Shown here piece by piece: positions 16,913 through 26,104 of a stretch of DNA of 41,756 bases. Under the pieces are notes generated by a model. That model worked only from the letters and a program-made list of their open reading frames with translations. It was not told where the DNA came from and searched no databases. Location: contig DJGZ01000024.1 in the NCBI GenBank assembly GCA_002433025.1, positions 1 through 41,756 on the forward strand, given 5' to 3'. Made by a program: the position numbers and the translations under genes. Origin of the DNA: Bacteroidales bacterium UBA5833. GTDB lineage: Bacteria > Bacteroidota > Bacteroidia > Bacteroidales > Lentimicrobiaceae. The first letter of the stretch is position 1. Every line of letters begins with the position of its first letter.

Positions 16913-18664
16913 TTAACTGAGCGCTTTCAACCGGCTGTGGCGGGCACCATAGACAAAATAAAGCACCAGTCCGATTACCAGCCAGATCAGGAAACGCAGC
17001 CAGTTGGTGATGCCCAGCTGCGACATCAGGTAAAAGTTTGTGAGCAGTCCCAGGGCGGGAATCAGTGAAAGTTCCTTCTTCACGGCGATCCAGGTGACGG
17101 ATACGGCCACAATCAGGAATGCGGCATGCGGTATTTTATGTTTCACCACATCCCATGCGGTTTCTCCGGGAAGGTGGTCGAAACTGATCAATGCCTGCAG
17201 GTCTTCCGGATCAAGTTTCAGCAGAATCAGAAACACGCCCAGCCAGATTACCGGCAGCCAGTAACGGCTGTTGATGTAAGTAACCCTGAACTTTCCGCTG
17301 CCTTTCCGCCCGAGGTTTCCGGCCGGGGTTTTCTTCCCGTCAAGGATCAGGATACCGCCCGAGACCAGCACAAAGGCGAAAAGGGTTCCGATACTTGTTA
17401 GATCGGTGACCTCCGTAAGGTTCATAAAAAGTGTCGGTACGGCCACCAGTATTCCGGTAATGATGGTGGAAAAGGCCGGTGTCTGGTAACGGGGGTGAAG
17501 CTTTGCAAACACCGGGGGCAACAGGCCGTCGCGGCTCATGCTCATCCAGATGCGCGGCTGTCCGACCTGAAATACCAGCAGCACGCTGGCCATGGCAATC
17601 ACGGCACTCAGGGCAATAATGCCCGACAGTTTTGTCAGGTGCAGCCTGTCAAATACAAAAGCAAGCGGATCACTCACCCCAAGCAGGTGATAGCTCACCA
17701 TCCCCGTAAGCACCAGGCTGATGGCCACATATAGCACGGTAGTGATGATCAGTGAATAGATCATGGAGCGGGGAAGGTCGCGCTGCGGATTTTTACATTC
17801 CTCGGCGGTGGTAGAGATGGCATCGAAACCGATGTAGGCAAAAAACACGCCCGAAACGCCCTTCAGCACACCGCCGATGCCGTTCGGGGCGAAGGGATTC
17901 CAGTTTTCAGGATTGATATAAAACGCCCCCACGGCGATCACCATCAGGAGAATAGCGACTTTCAGCAGTACCATGATATTGCTGGCCCTTTTAGATTCCC
18001 GTATTCCCCTGTATACCAGCCAGGTGATAAAGACAACAATGGCAAACGCGGGGACATCGGCGATCAGCCGGAGCCCGCCCAATGCAGGCGCCATAGTCCA
18101 GGCGCGCCAGGCTTCGGCCAGCTCGCCCGGCAGATCCGCAACAGGCATACCGGCAGCAAGCAATTCCGAGGCTTCCTTAAATCCCCGGGATGCACTCAGG
18201 TAGTCGATCGCGAGGTAATCCGGAATATGAATGCCGAATCCGGACAGCAATCCGCAGAAATAACCGCTCCATGAAATGGCCACAGCTATATTTCCCACGG
18301 CATATTCCATAATCAGGTCCCAACCGATGATCCATGCCACCAGCTCCCCGAAACTGGCGTAGGCGTACGTGTATGCACTTCCGCTAAGGGGAATGGAGGA
18401 GGCGAACTGTGCATAGCATAAGGCCGAAAATCCGCAGGCAATTGCCGAAAAAACAAAAAGCAGGGATACGGCCGGCCCTCCGTAAGCTGCAGCGTTCCCG
18501 ATGGTACTGAAAATACCGGCGCCAATGATAGCGGCAATGCCGAAAGAGGTAAGATCGCGCACACCGAGGTCTTTGCGCATCAGGTGCCCGGCTTCCTGCT
18601 CATTTTTTGCGTGAGCAAGAATCATGTCGATGGACTTGCGACGGAAGAGATGTCGGAAATGCAA
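16913..18664 (-). CDS. APC family amino acid permease
   Basis: This 583-residue inner-membrane transporter has 12 or more hydrophobic segments. The first, LTSFGIAAIIGAGIFSTIGNAA, carries the APC substrate-binding GAGIF motif, and the N-terminus LFRRKSID resembles the cationic amino acid transporter (CAT) branch. FFAYIGFDAISTTAEECKNPQRDLP is the strongly conserved loop of the same family. The frame begins at a TTG; since LFRRKSID is typical of the family, that start may be real, and an ATG at 18625 is the alternative. A good promoter (18684-18715) lies just upstream. The substrate is likely an amino acid but which one is unknown. Confidence 0.88.
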   Translation of the reverse strand: MHFRHLFRRKSIDMILAHAKNEQEAGHLMRKDLGVRDLTSFGIAAIIGAGIFSTIGNAAAYGGPAVSLLFVFSAIACGFSALCYAQFASSIPLSGSAYTYAYASFGELVAWIIGWDLIMEYAVGNIAVAISWSGYFCGLLSGFGIHIPDYLAIDYLSASRGFKEASELLAAGMPVADLPGELAEAWRAWTMAPALGGLRLIADVPAFAIVVFITWLVYRGIRESKRASNIMVLLKVAILLMVIAVGAFYINPENWNPFAPNGIGGVLKGVSGVFFAYIGFDAISTTAEECKNPQRDLPRSMIYSLIITTVLYVAISLVLTGMVSYHLLGVSDPLAFVFDRLHLTKLSGIIALSAVIAMASVLLVFQVGQPRIWMSMSRDGLLPPVFAKLHPRYQTPAFSTIITGILVAVPTLFMNLTEVTDLTSIGTLFAFVLVSGGILILDGKKTPAGNLGRKGSGKFRVTYINSRYWLPVIWLGVFLILLKLDPEDLQALISFDHLPGETAWDVVKHKIPHAAFLIVAVSVTWIAVKKELSLIPALGLLTNFYLMSQLGITNWLRFLIWLVIGLVLYFVYGARHSRLKALS

Positions 18665-18683
18665 AGGCGGATTTTTTACTTAC

Positions 18684-18715
18684 CAAAAGTAAAAATAAAT
18701 CCGTCAGATGCCAAA
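18684..18715 (-). promoter_or_regulatory. Promoter of the APC permease gene
   Basis: On the minus strand TTTG (18712-18715), a 20-bp spacer and TACTTTTG (18684-18691) form a complete Bacteroidota-type promoter. Transcription would start near 18678, downstream of carB and independent of it. Confidence 0.65.
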
Positions 18716-18760
18716 ACAACCTCATTTAGTCCAAATAATTCTCAGATCCCGGACTGATGA

Positions 18761-21700
18761 TTACCATCCTCCATATTCATTCCAGGGCTTTAATTCCAGT
18801 TCATCCGTTGTGAGGCGGCATCCGGCAGTAATAAAAGCCGCCGCCAGCTGTGCGTTGGTGATCAGCGGAATATTGAAATCAATGGCGCTCCGCCTGATGG
18901 TATAGTCGTTGTGCAACTCTGTTTTTGAGAGGTCCTTCGGGATATTGATAACAAGGTCCACCCTGCGTTCACGGATATATTCGAGGGTATTGGGCGTTTG
19001 CGCTTCATCGGGCCAGTGGAGTACCCCGGCCTGAATCCCGTTCTCTTCCAGAAACCTGGCCGTGCCACGCGTGGCGAAGAGGGGAATGCCTTTCGCGACA
19101 AGCATCCGGGCAGGCTCAAGCAACTGCACCTTTGACTTCACATCTCCGCTGGAAATCAGCACACCGCGCTCCGGCATCCGGTAGCCCACCGAAAACATGG
19201 CCTTCAGGAGGGCGTCATGGAATGTCTCTCCCAGGCAAGCCACTTCGCCCGTTGAGGCCATATCCACCCCCAGCACAGGATCGGCCTTGGCAAGGCGCGA
19301 AAAGGAAAACTGGCTTGCCTTGATGCCAAGGTAATCAATATCAAACATGTTTTTGTGCGGCACTTCCACCGCTTCGCCGAGCATTACCCGGGTGGCCAGA
19401 TCTATAAAATTTATCTTCAGCACTTTTGACACAAACGGGAAGCTCCTGGATGCGCGCAGGTTACATTCAATCACCTTGATGTGGTTGTCCTTCGCAAGAA
19501 ACTGAATGTTAAAAGGCCCACTGATCTCCAGCGCGCCGGCAATCTGACGGGTGATGCGTTTGATGCGGCGGGTGGTTTCAAGATATAACTTCTGCGCCGG
19601 GAAAACGATGGTAGCATCTCCGGAATGAACCCCCGCAAATTCAACATGTTCCGAGATGGCATAAACCACCAGCCCGCCGTTTGCAGCTACGGCATCCACC
19701 TCAATCTCTTTGGCCGACTCAATAAATTCAGAAACAACCACCGGATGTTCCTTTGAAACTTTAGCTGCAACCTGCAGAAAATGATTCAGGTCTTCAGGGT
19801 TGGAAACCACGTTCATTGCAGCGCCTGACAACACATATGAAGGGCGGATCAGCAGCGGGTAGCCAACTTCGGAGGCAAAAGCCTCAATCTCCGACATACT
19901 GCTAAGTTCACGCCAGCGGGGCTGATCTACCCCGAGCCTGTCGAGCAGGGACGAGAATTTATGACGGTCTTCCGCCATATCGATGTTTACCGGAGAGGTA
20001 CCCAATATCTCCACCCCCGAGCGGTAGAGCCGCATGGCAAGGTTATTGGCAATCTGTCCGCCGGTTGACAGAATGGTTCCAAGGGGTTGCTCCGCTTCCA
20101 GAATATCCATGACCCTCTCGAAACTCAGCTCATCGAAATACAAACGGTCGCACATATCGTAGTCGGTACTTACCGTTTCGGGATTGTAATTGATCATCAC
20201 CGGACGGTAATCAAGCTTTCTGATTGTCTGCAGGGCATTCACGCCCGACCAGTCAAATTCAACCGAGCTACCGATGCGGTAGGCCCCGGAGCCCAGCACC
20301 ACCACGGACTTCTTATCATCCGGCGGGGCAATATCCGAAACATCTCCGTTATAGGTAAGGTAGAGATAGTTGGTAAAGGCCGGGTATTCTGCTGCAAGGG
20401 TATCTATCTGTTTAATGACCGGCTTTATCTGGTGAGCTGAGCGCCAGGCACGGACTTTCAGCAAACGTTCGTGCATTGACCCGGATTCGCCGCCCAGCAG
20501 TAAACGGGCCAGCTGGAAATCGGAGAATCCCAGTCTTTTGGCTGCCAGCATCTGTTCCGGGCTGATGGTACCGAGGGTAAGCCCTGCGAGTTTAGCCGCC
20601 ATCCTGCTGATGTTGGCCAACCCCTGAAGGAACCAGGCATCAATGCGGGTAAGTTCATGCAGGCGCTCCACAGAATAGCCCCTTGAGAAGGCCTCCGCCA
20701 GCGCGTAAATACGCATATCGGTCGGTTCGCTGAGGCTCTGGTCGAGATCAGGGAAATCAAGATGTTCATTGGCCACGAAGCCGTGCAGCCCCAGCCCTGT
20801 CATACGCAACCCCTTTTGTATAGCTTCCTCAAAATTCCGGCCGATGGACATAACCTCCCCCACCGACTTCATACTTGAACCAATCTCTTTGGAGACGCCC
20901 GTGAATTTGTTCAGGTCCCAGCGGGGAATTTTACAGACGATGTAATCAAGGGCAGGCTCAAAAAGCGCTGAGGTTGTGCGGGTAACGCTGTTCTTCAGCT
21001 CATGCAGCCCATAGCCAAGCGCCAGTTTGGCAGCCACGTGCGCCAGGGGATATCCTGTGGCCTTCGAAGCCAGGGCCGAAGAGCGCGAAAGCCTTGCATT
21101 GACTTCAATAACCCGGTAGGCTTCCGAATCCGGATCAAGCGCAAACTGAACGTTGCACTCTCCGACGATACCCACGCTGCGGACGATCTGTATGGAGATG
21201 CTGCGCAGTTTATGATACTCGGCATTACTTAAGGTCTGCGAAGGGGCCACCACGATGCTCTCACCCGTATGAATGCCCAGGGGATCGAAATTCTCCATGT
21301 TGCACACGGTGATGCAGTTGTCGTATTTATCCCTGACCACCTCGTATTCAATTTCCTTCCAGCCTTTCAGGGATTCTTCTATAAGGATCTGACCCGAATA
21401 GGAAAAGGCATTCCCTGCCAGTCGTTCCAGTTCATCCATATTGCTGCAGAAACCCGATCCCTGTCCACCCAGGGTAAAGGCAGCCCTCACGATAATGGGG
21501 AATCCGAGTTCTCCGGCGGCGGCCCGGGCCTCTTCTGCTGTTGTAACGGCAATGCTGCGCGGCGTATCCACCCCTATGGCATGCAGCTTATCGGCAAAAA
21601 GCCGGCGGTCTTCGGTTTCGATGATGGCTTCAACGGGGGTTCCAAGCACCCGCACCCCATATCGCGCAAGGGTTCCCTGTCTGTACAATTCAACTCCGCA

Positions 21701-21985
21701 ATTCAGGGCGGTCTGGCCGCCAAATGCCAGCAATATGCCATCAGGGCGCTCTTTCTCTATAATTTTCCCGACGAAAAGCGGGGTAACCGGCAGAAAATAG
21801 ACGGTATCGGCTACGCCTTCCGAAGTCTGCACGGTCGCGATGTTCGGATTGATCAGCACCGTGTGGATTCCTTCCTCACGCAATGCTTTCAGCGCCTGGG
21901 ACCCGCTGTAGTCAAATTCCCCGGCTTCTCCGATTTTCAGGGCTCCCGAGCCGAGTACGAGCACTTTTCTGATCTGGTGTTTCAT
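18761..21985 (-). CDS. carB: Carbamoyl-phosphate synthase large subunit
   Basis: CarB makes carbamoyl phosphate from bicarbonate, ammonia (delivered by CarA) and two ATP, feeding pyrimidine and arginine synthesis. The protein has the usual duplicated organisation: an N-terminal ATP-grasp half (VLVLGSGALKIGEAGEFDYSGSQA near the start), an oligomerisation section, a second ATP-grasp half (VVVLGSGAYRIGSSVEFDWSGVNA) and a C-terminal MGS-type allosteric domain (VLISSGDVKSK onwards). I take the ATG at 21985, about 1,074 residues, which is 6 nt after an AGAGGA-like ribosome-binding site; another ATG at 21988 and a TTG at 22003 are possible. It is the downstream gene of carA. Confidence 0.97.
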   Translation of the reverse strand: MKHQIRKVLVLGSGALKIGEAGEFDYSGSQALKALREEGIHTVLINPNIATVQTSEGVADTVYFLPVTPLFVGKIIEKERPDGILLAFGGQTALNCGVELYRQGTLARYGVRVLGTPVEAIIETEDRRLFADKLHAIGVDTPRSIAVTTAEEARAAAGELGFPIIVRAAFTLGGQGSGFCSNMDELERLAGNAFSYSGQILIEESLKGWKEIEYEVVRDKYDNCITVCNMENFDPLGIHTGESIVVAPSQTLSNAEYHKLRSISIQIVRSVGIVGECNVQFALDPDSEAYRVIEVNARLSRSSALASKATGYPLAHVAAKLALGYGLHELKNSVTRTTSALFEPALDYIVCKIPRWDLNKFTGVSKEIGSSMKSVGEVMSIGRNFEEAIQKGLRMTGLGLHGFVANEHLDFPDLDQSLSEPTDMRIYALAEAFSRGYSVERLHELTRIDAWFLQGLANISRMAAKLAGLTLGTISPEQMLAAKRLGFSDFQLARLLLGGESGSMHERLLKVRAWRSAHQIKPVIKQIDTLAAEYPAFTNYLYLTYNGDVSDIAPPDDKKSVVVLGSGAYRIGSSVEFDWSGVNALQTIRKLDYRPVMINYNPETVSTDYDMCDRLYFDELSFERVMDILEAEQPLGTILSTGGQIANNLAMRLYRSGVEILGTSPVNIDMAEDRHKFSSLLDRLGVDQPRWRELSSMSEIEAFASEVGYPLLIRPSYVLSGAAMNVVSNPEDLNHFLQVAAKVSKEHPVVVSEFIESAKEIEVDAVAANGGLVVYAISEHVEFAGVHSGDATIVFPAQKLYLETTRRIKRITRQIAGALEISGPFNIQFLAKDNHIKVIECNLRASRSFPFVSKVLKINFIDLATRVMLGEAVEVPHKNMFDIDYLGIKASQFSFSRLAKADPVLGVDMASTGEVACLGETFHDALLKAMFSVGYRMPERGVLISSGDVKSKVQLLEPARMLVAKGIPLFATRGTARFLEENGIQAGVLHWPDEAQTPNTLEYIRERRVDLVINIPKDLSKTELHNDYTIRRSAIDFNIPLITNAQLAAAFITAGCRLTTDELELKPWNEYGGW

Positions 21986-22009
21986 CATGATCCTCTGATT
22001 CAAAAATTA

Positions 22010-23092
22010 CTAACGTCCTGAAAAGCGGCTGACTTCAGATAAAAATTCATCGAACAGGTACTCGGTGTCAGTCGGCCCGCTCGATGCTTCAGGATGAAAC
22101 TGCACCGAAAAATGGGGCAATTCGCGGTGCCTGATTCCTTCGTTTGTGCCGTCGTTGAGGTTTATAAACCACTCCTGCCATTTGCTGCCAAGCGTTTTAC
22201 TGTCAATGGCGAAACCATGGTTTTGCGAGGTGACCAAAGCTTTGTTGGTTCCGGCCTGAAGCACCGGCTGGTTATGGCTCCGGTGACCGTATCTGAGCTT
22301 AAAGGTATCGGCCCCTGAGGCCAGCGCCATCAGTTGGTTCCCGAGGCAAATCCCGAAAACGGGTATTGGTTGGGACAGCTGACGCTTTAAATGCCTGATG
22401 GTTGCTTCACATTGTTTCGGATCACCCGGGCCGTTTGAGAGGAAAAGCCCGTCGTATTCCGGATTGCTGAAGTCATAATCCCAGGGAACCCTGATCACCG
22501 TGGTGTCGCGCTTCAGAAAGTGGCGGATGATGTTATACTTAACGCCAAGATCGACCAACAGAATCCGTAAACGCCCATTCCCGTATCGAATCACTTCCTT
22601 CGTACTGACTTCGGCCACCAGATTCTCCGAATTGGGATCACGCCAGTTTACCTCTTCCCCATCCACAACGATTTTGCCTGTCATTGCACCGTGCTCGCGG
22701 ATGATCTGGGTAAGTGCGCGGGTGTCAATGCCTTCAATCGCGGGGATACTGTGCACAGCCAGCCAGGATGCCAGGCTCCGGTCCGCGTTCCAGTGGCTGT
22801 ATTGTTCAGAATATGAAGAGATGACCAGCCCGCTGACATGGATCTGTTCAGACTCAAAAAAAGCGGGCAACCCCGCTTCTGAAACCTTATCCGGAACGCC
22901 ATAGTTGCCGATCAGCGGATAAGTGAGGACCAGTATCTGCCCCCTGTAGGAGGGATCGGTAAGGCTCTCGGGGTAACCGGTCATGGCGGTGTTAAAAACC
23001 ACCTCACCCGAAACACTTCCCGTGTGTCCGAATGAGTATCCGTTGAACGACATACCGTTTGAAAGTAAAAGTTTTGCAGGGATTCTTGTCAT
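22010..23092 (-). CDS. carA: Carbamoyl-phosphate synthase small subunit
   Basis: CarA hydrolyses glutamine and channels ammonia to CarB. The 360-residue protein has the N-terminal small-subunit domain (FNTAMTGYPESLTDPSYRGQILVLTYP) and a C-terminal class I glutamine amidotransferase domain. The nucleophile is Cys249 in FGICLGNQ, and the His-Glu pair is in FHPEASSGP. The gene ends just before carB and the two are surely co-transcribed. A TACTTTTG -7 element lies about 50 bp upstream of the ATG. Confidence 0.97.
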   Translation of the reverse strand: MTRIPAKLLLSNGMSFNGYSFGHTGSVSGEVVFNTAMTGYPESLTDPSYRGQILVLTYPLIGNYGVPDKVSEAGLPAFFESEQIHVSGLVISSYSEQYSHWNADRSLASWLAVHSIPAIEGIDTRALTQIIREHGAMTGKIVVDGEEVNWRDPNSENLVAEVSTKEVIRYGNGRLRILLVDLGVKYNIIRHFLKRDTTVIRVPWDYDFSNPEYDGLFLSNGPGDPKQCEATIRHLKRQLSQPIPVFGICLGNQLMALASGADTFKLRYGHRSHNQPVLQAGTNKALVTSQNHGFAIDSKTLGSKWQEWFINLNDGTNEGIRHRELPHFSVQFHPEASSGPTDTEYLFDEFLSEVSRFSGR

Positions 23093-23140
23093 CTGAAAAG
23101 GAAAATAAATCGCTAACCGTCAGGGAATCTTAAGTATTTA

Positions 23141-23148
23141 CAAAAGTA
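23141..23148 (-). promoter_or_regulatory. carAB promoter (-7 element)
   Basis: TACTTTTG on the minus strand matches TAnnTTTG exactly. It would give a leader of about 40 nt before carA. No -33 TTTG is evident. No attenuator-like hairpin with a T-run was seen in the leader. Confidence 0.5.
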
Positions 23149-23234
23149 GATATTAAAAATGCCGGGCCGGATTCTGAGCACTATAATTTATTAACAAAAC
23201 TTAAACCAGCCGCCTTAATAGTAAAAATTACTAT

Positions 23235-23500
23235 CAGCCCTGCGCAACGACAGCGCTCCCCCGGCCCCAGCCCTGAAAGGGCGCAATACCATAACGAAGA
23301 ATACAGCCCTGCGCTTAACCGGCAAAACCGAAGCCGCAAGCCCTGAAAGGGCGCAATATCATAATGAAGAATACAGCCCTGCGCTTAACCGGCAAACTCG
23401 CGTCCAGAAGTCCTGAAAGGACGGTATACCATAACGAAGGGTGCAGCCCTGCGCTTAACCGGCAAACCCGAAGCCGCAAGCCCTGAAAGGGCGCAATATC
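23235..23500. repeat. 70-bp tandem repeat with conserved hairpin
   Basis: The hairpin core CCCTGAAAGGG (or a variant) starts at 23271, 23341, 23411 and 23481, exactly 70 bp apart, and CAGCCCTGCGC recurs with almost the same period from 23235. Each unit contains the core, an AT-rich segment around ATAACGAAGAATA and the CAGCCCTGCGCTTAACCGGCAAA-like segment. The unit has no open frame across copies. The whole 23093-23808 stretch otherwise contains only the carA and hydrolase promoters. Confidence 0.9.
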
Positions 23501-23684
23501 TTCCCAATAAAATAGAAAAGCATCAAATCAGGATTTTCAGAAAAGACTAAAGAAACCTGTTAATCCGGATTCAGCATTCTGCATCGGACACAAAATCAGC
23601 TTGTTTAAACGGATCTTAACTACATAAGTTACAAAGCGCCAGCAACAGATAAAAGGAAGCAGACATAAAAATGACAGATAAAGT

Positions 23685-23715
23685 TTTGAAAATTTATAGT
23701 ATCTATATAGCTTTG
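23685..23715 (+). promoter_or_regulatory. Promoter of the YiiX-like hydrolase and lipoprotein genes
   Basis: TTTG (23685-23688), a 19-bp spacer and TAGCTTTG (23708-23715) form a complete Bacteroidota-type promoter. Transcription would start near 23721, leaving a leader of roughly 90 nt before the ATG at 23809. Confidence 0.7.
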
Positions 23716-23808
23716 TCCTGATACATCAGATGGAATCGCATATCTTTATTGATATCATCCGAGAAAACTAATGAATTGGATCTAACAAGACGCACTTTCC
23801 GGGACCGC

Positions 23809-24465
23809 ATGATTATCAGAAAAATGCTTCCTTTGGCCTTTCTGATGCTGGCAGTAATCGGGCTGATGCTCGGACAATCCGCTGACAGGAATTTATCAGG
23901 AATACCCGCGGAGGCGACACCTTTGAATGAAAGTCCGGCACTTCCCGCTTTAAATGACGGGGATGTTATTTTCAGAAAAGGCAGAAGCCTGGTAAGTGCT
24001 GTTGTGATGATGAACGATCCCACCACGGCCTTTTCCCACGTTGGAATCGTCGTACACCGGGACGGGGAACCCTTTATTATCCATGCTGTCCCCGGAGAGC
24101 CGGATGAAAACGGGGATGAAAAAGTCAGATGTGACAAAACAGCTGATTTTATCAGTCACGACAAGGCAAGTCGGTATGCTGTTTACCGCTTGTGCAGTGA
24201 TACGGCCGGTTTTTCAGCCAGGGCCGCCTCCAAGGCAATGGAATACTATCATGAGAAGCTGGCCTTTGACAAAGCGTTTAATATTAAAAGCGATGACAGA
24301 CTCTATTGCACTGAGTTGGTATGGAAGGCCTACCTTTCATCCGGTATCAACCTGACCGGCAGCCACTTTACACGTCTGAGCATGAATTTCCTGGCCGACA
24401 GCCTGATTTTACCCGGACAGCTACTGAACAGCAGCTTATTAAAAGAAATACACGTCAATCATTAA
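23809..24465 (+). CDS. YiiX-like permuted papain-fold hydrolase, exported
   Basis: This protein of about 218 residues fits the YiiX/permuted NlpC-P60 papain-like amidase family, whose circularly permuted fold hydrolyses amide or ester bonds, often in cell-wall or lipid substrates. Residues 1-23 form a hydrophobic signal or anchor. The family order is visible: DGDVIFRKG, then the catalytic His77 in FSHVGIVV, then the catalytic Cys167 in LYCTELVW. I chose the ATG at 23809 over a TTG at 23749. The next gene, a lipoprotein, begins 16 bp after the stop and a strong terminator follows it, so the pair forms one short transcript. Confidence 0.82.
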   Translation: MIIRKMLPLAFLMLAVIGLMLGQSADRNLSGIPAEATPLNESPALPALNDGDVIFRKGRSLVSAVVMMNDPTTAFSHVGIVVHRDGEPFIIHAVPGEPDENGDEKVRCDKTADFISHDKASRYAVYRLCSDTAGFSARAASKAMEYYHEKLAFDKAFNIKSDDRLYCTELVWKAYLSSGINLTGSHFTRLSMNFLADSLILPGQLLNSSLLKEIHVNH

Positions 24466-24481
24466 CCTAAAAATCATCATT

Positions 24482-24886
24482 ATGAAAAAGATCACGCTTG
24501 TTACCCTTGCCCTGGCTATCATGGCTTCATTCAGTTTACTTGTTTCCTGTTCCGGATCCGGAAAATCACCTGCAGATGTGAGCAAGTCATTTCTCTTAAA
24601 GCTTGAGAAAGGAGATGTGGATGGTGCATATAACCTGCTGAATGGTACCGGTGAAGCTACTGAAGAGGAAATGCAGAAAATGAAAGCATTTCTGGGGGAA
24701 GGATCCAAACAGCTTGCTGAAAAGAAAGGGATCAAATCCATTGAAGTGGTTGAAGAAAACATCAGCGAGGATGGCAGCAAGGCGGATGTTACCCTTAAGG
24801 TCACCTATGGCAATGGAGAAGTTGATGAAACAAACTCTGTTCTCAGAAAATCAGGGGAGGGATGGAAAATCTCAATTGAAAAATGA
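24482..24886 (+). CDS. DUF4878-like lipoprotein
   Basis: This 134-residue protein has a lipoprotein signal with a lipobox ending at Cys23 (SLLVSC), so it should be lipid-anchored in the envelope. The mature part resembles the DUF4878/NTF2-like group: SPADVSKSFLLKLEKGDVDGAYNLL near the N-terminus, then a beta-rich half with ADVTLKVTYGNGEVDE and the WKISIEK end. Members have an unknown role, possibly a binding domain. It is co-transcribed with the YiiX-like gene and is followed by a strong terminator. Confidence 0.8.
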   Translation: MKKITLVTLALAIMASFSLLVSCSGSGKSPADVSKSFLLKLEKGDVDGAYNLLNGTGEATEEEMQKMKAFLGEGSKQLAEKKGIKSIEVVEENISEDGSKADVTLKVTYGNGEVDETNSVLRKSGEGWKISIEK

Positions 24887-24932
24887 GTCACCATTCCGGG
24901 CTGGTAAACCTTTCTGAAATAATCTGATCATT

Positions 24933-24965
24933 TCAACCTGATGGCAATGCCTTCCATCAGGTTGA
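24933..24965 (+). terminator. Intrinsic terminator of the hydrolase-lipoprotein transcript
   Basis: A perfect 12-bp stem (TCAACCTGATGG at 24933-24944, CCATCAGGTTGA at 24954-24965) with a 9-nt loop is followed by TCTTTTATTT. It lies 47 bp after the lipoprotein stop. Confidence 0.85.
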
Positions 24966-25042
24966 TCTTTTATTTCAAAAATCTCCTCCTTAAAATCTGC
25001 CAGAAAAAAACAACTGAGTATCCTGAAAATCCCTCTTCCATA

Positions 25043-25071
25043 TTGCCGTATTAAAATAATTTTTAGCTTTA
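25043..25071 (+). promoter_or_regulatory. Promoter of the SBF symporter gene
   Basis: TTG (25043-25045), an 18-bp spacer and TAGCTTTA (25064-25071, one base off TAnnTTTG) precede the ATG at 25102 by 30 bp. The strong terminator upstream makes a separate promoter necessary. Confidence 0.55.
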
Positions 25072-25101
25072 CCCGATTATCGGAAACCAAAACCCGGGGA
25101 T

Positions 25102-26058
25102 ATGCACGAAGATCTGTTGTTGCTCGATAACATACGGCTGAATTTCAGCCAGGCCAGCCTCCACATAATGAACATCACCATCGGGTTTATTATGTTCGGG
25201 GTAGCTTTAGAAATCAAATGGGATCAGTTCAGGGATGTACTGAGAAATCCCAGGAAGGTGATCGTCGGCCTGTTCGCACAGTATCTGGTACTGCCTGCAG
25301 TAACATTTCTGGCTGTCTGGTTGTTGGGAGGCTACATTACCCCGGCGGTTGCTTTCGGCATGATACTGGTGGCTTCCTGTCCGGGCGGCAATGTTTCCAA
25401 CTTTATTTCGAGTGTGGCCAAAGCCAATGTCGCCCTTTCGGTGAGCCTGACTGCTGCAGCTACCGTGCTGGCCCTGATCTTTACCCCCCTGAACTTTGCT
25501 TTCTGGGGAAAGCTCTATTCCACCACTTCCCCACTCCTAAGGCCCATCGTGATTGATCCCCTTGATATGTTCCGCACGGTGATTATTTTGCTCGGCATTC
25601 CGGTAGCTGCCGGAATTATTTTCTCACAGAAACTGCCCCGGCTCACCGATAAAATCAAAAAGCCGATCAAGACCCTCTCGCTGCTTATTTTCGCCGCTTT
25701 TGTCATCATGGCATTCAGAAATAACTACGGATATTTCATCATGTATGCCAAATGGATTATGATTATTGTACTGATCCATAATGGCATGGCCTTGCTATCG
25801 GGTTACCTCACCGCTTCAGCCTTTGGCCTGAACCAGCTTGACCGCCGAACCATCTCCATCGAAACCGGAATACAAAACTCCGGATTGGGCCTGGTTTTAC
25901 TTTTCAACCCAAAAATCTTTCCGCCTGAGCTGAATATGGGCGGAATGGCCTTTATCGCTGCCTGGTGGGGAATCTGGCATATCCTTGCAGGGCTGGGACT
26001 TGCCACTTTCTGGAGCTGGGGAAGACCGCTCAGGAAAACAGAAGTTGTATCATCCTGA
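25102..26058 (+). CDS. Bile acid:sodium symporter family protein (SBF)
   Basis: This 318-residue inner-membrane protein has about nine hydrophobic segments and the SBF-type core: GVALEIKWDQFRDVLRNPRKVIVGLFAQYLVLPAVTF, SCPGGNVSNFISSVAKANVALSVSLTA and IETGIQNSGLGLVLL. The last two carry the crossing-helix motifs that line the sodium and substrate site. Family members move bile acids, pantoate, steroid sulfates or other organic anions, so the substrate is unknown. It has its own promoter and is followed 46 bp later by an acyltransferase gene that it may be co-transcribed with. Confidence 0.88.
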   Translation: MHEDLLLLDNIRLNFSQASLHIMNITIGFIMFGVALEIKWDQFRDVLRNPRKVIVGLFAQYLVLPAVTFLAVWLLGGYITPAVAFGMILVASCPGGNVSNFISSVAKANVALSVSLTAAATVLALIFTPLNFAFWGKLYSTTSPLLRPIVIDPLDMFRTVIILLGIPVAAGIIFSQKLPRLTDKIKKPIKTLSLLIFAAFVIMAFRNNYGYFIMYAKWIMIIVLIHNGMALLSGYLTASAFGLNQLDRRTISIETGIQNSGLGLVLLFNPKIFPPELNMGGMAFIAAWWGIWHILAGLGLATFWSWGRPLRKTEVVSS

Positions 26059-26104
26059 AACCATGACATTTACTTCCGGAATTTCTCACTAATCAAGCCT
26101 TTTT

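Noticed and set aside
23235..23500. CRISPR-like array
   Set aside because: Units are a continuous 70-bp tandem repeat with no unique spacers and no cas genes nearby, so it is not a CRISPR array.
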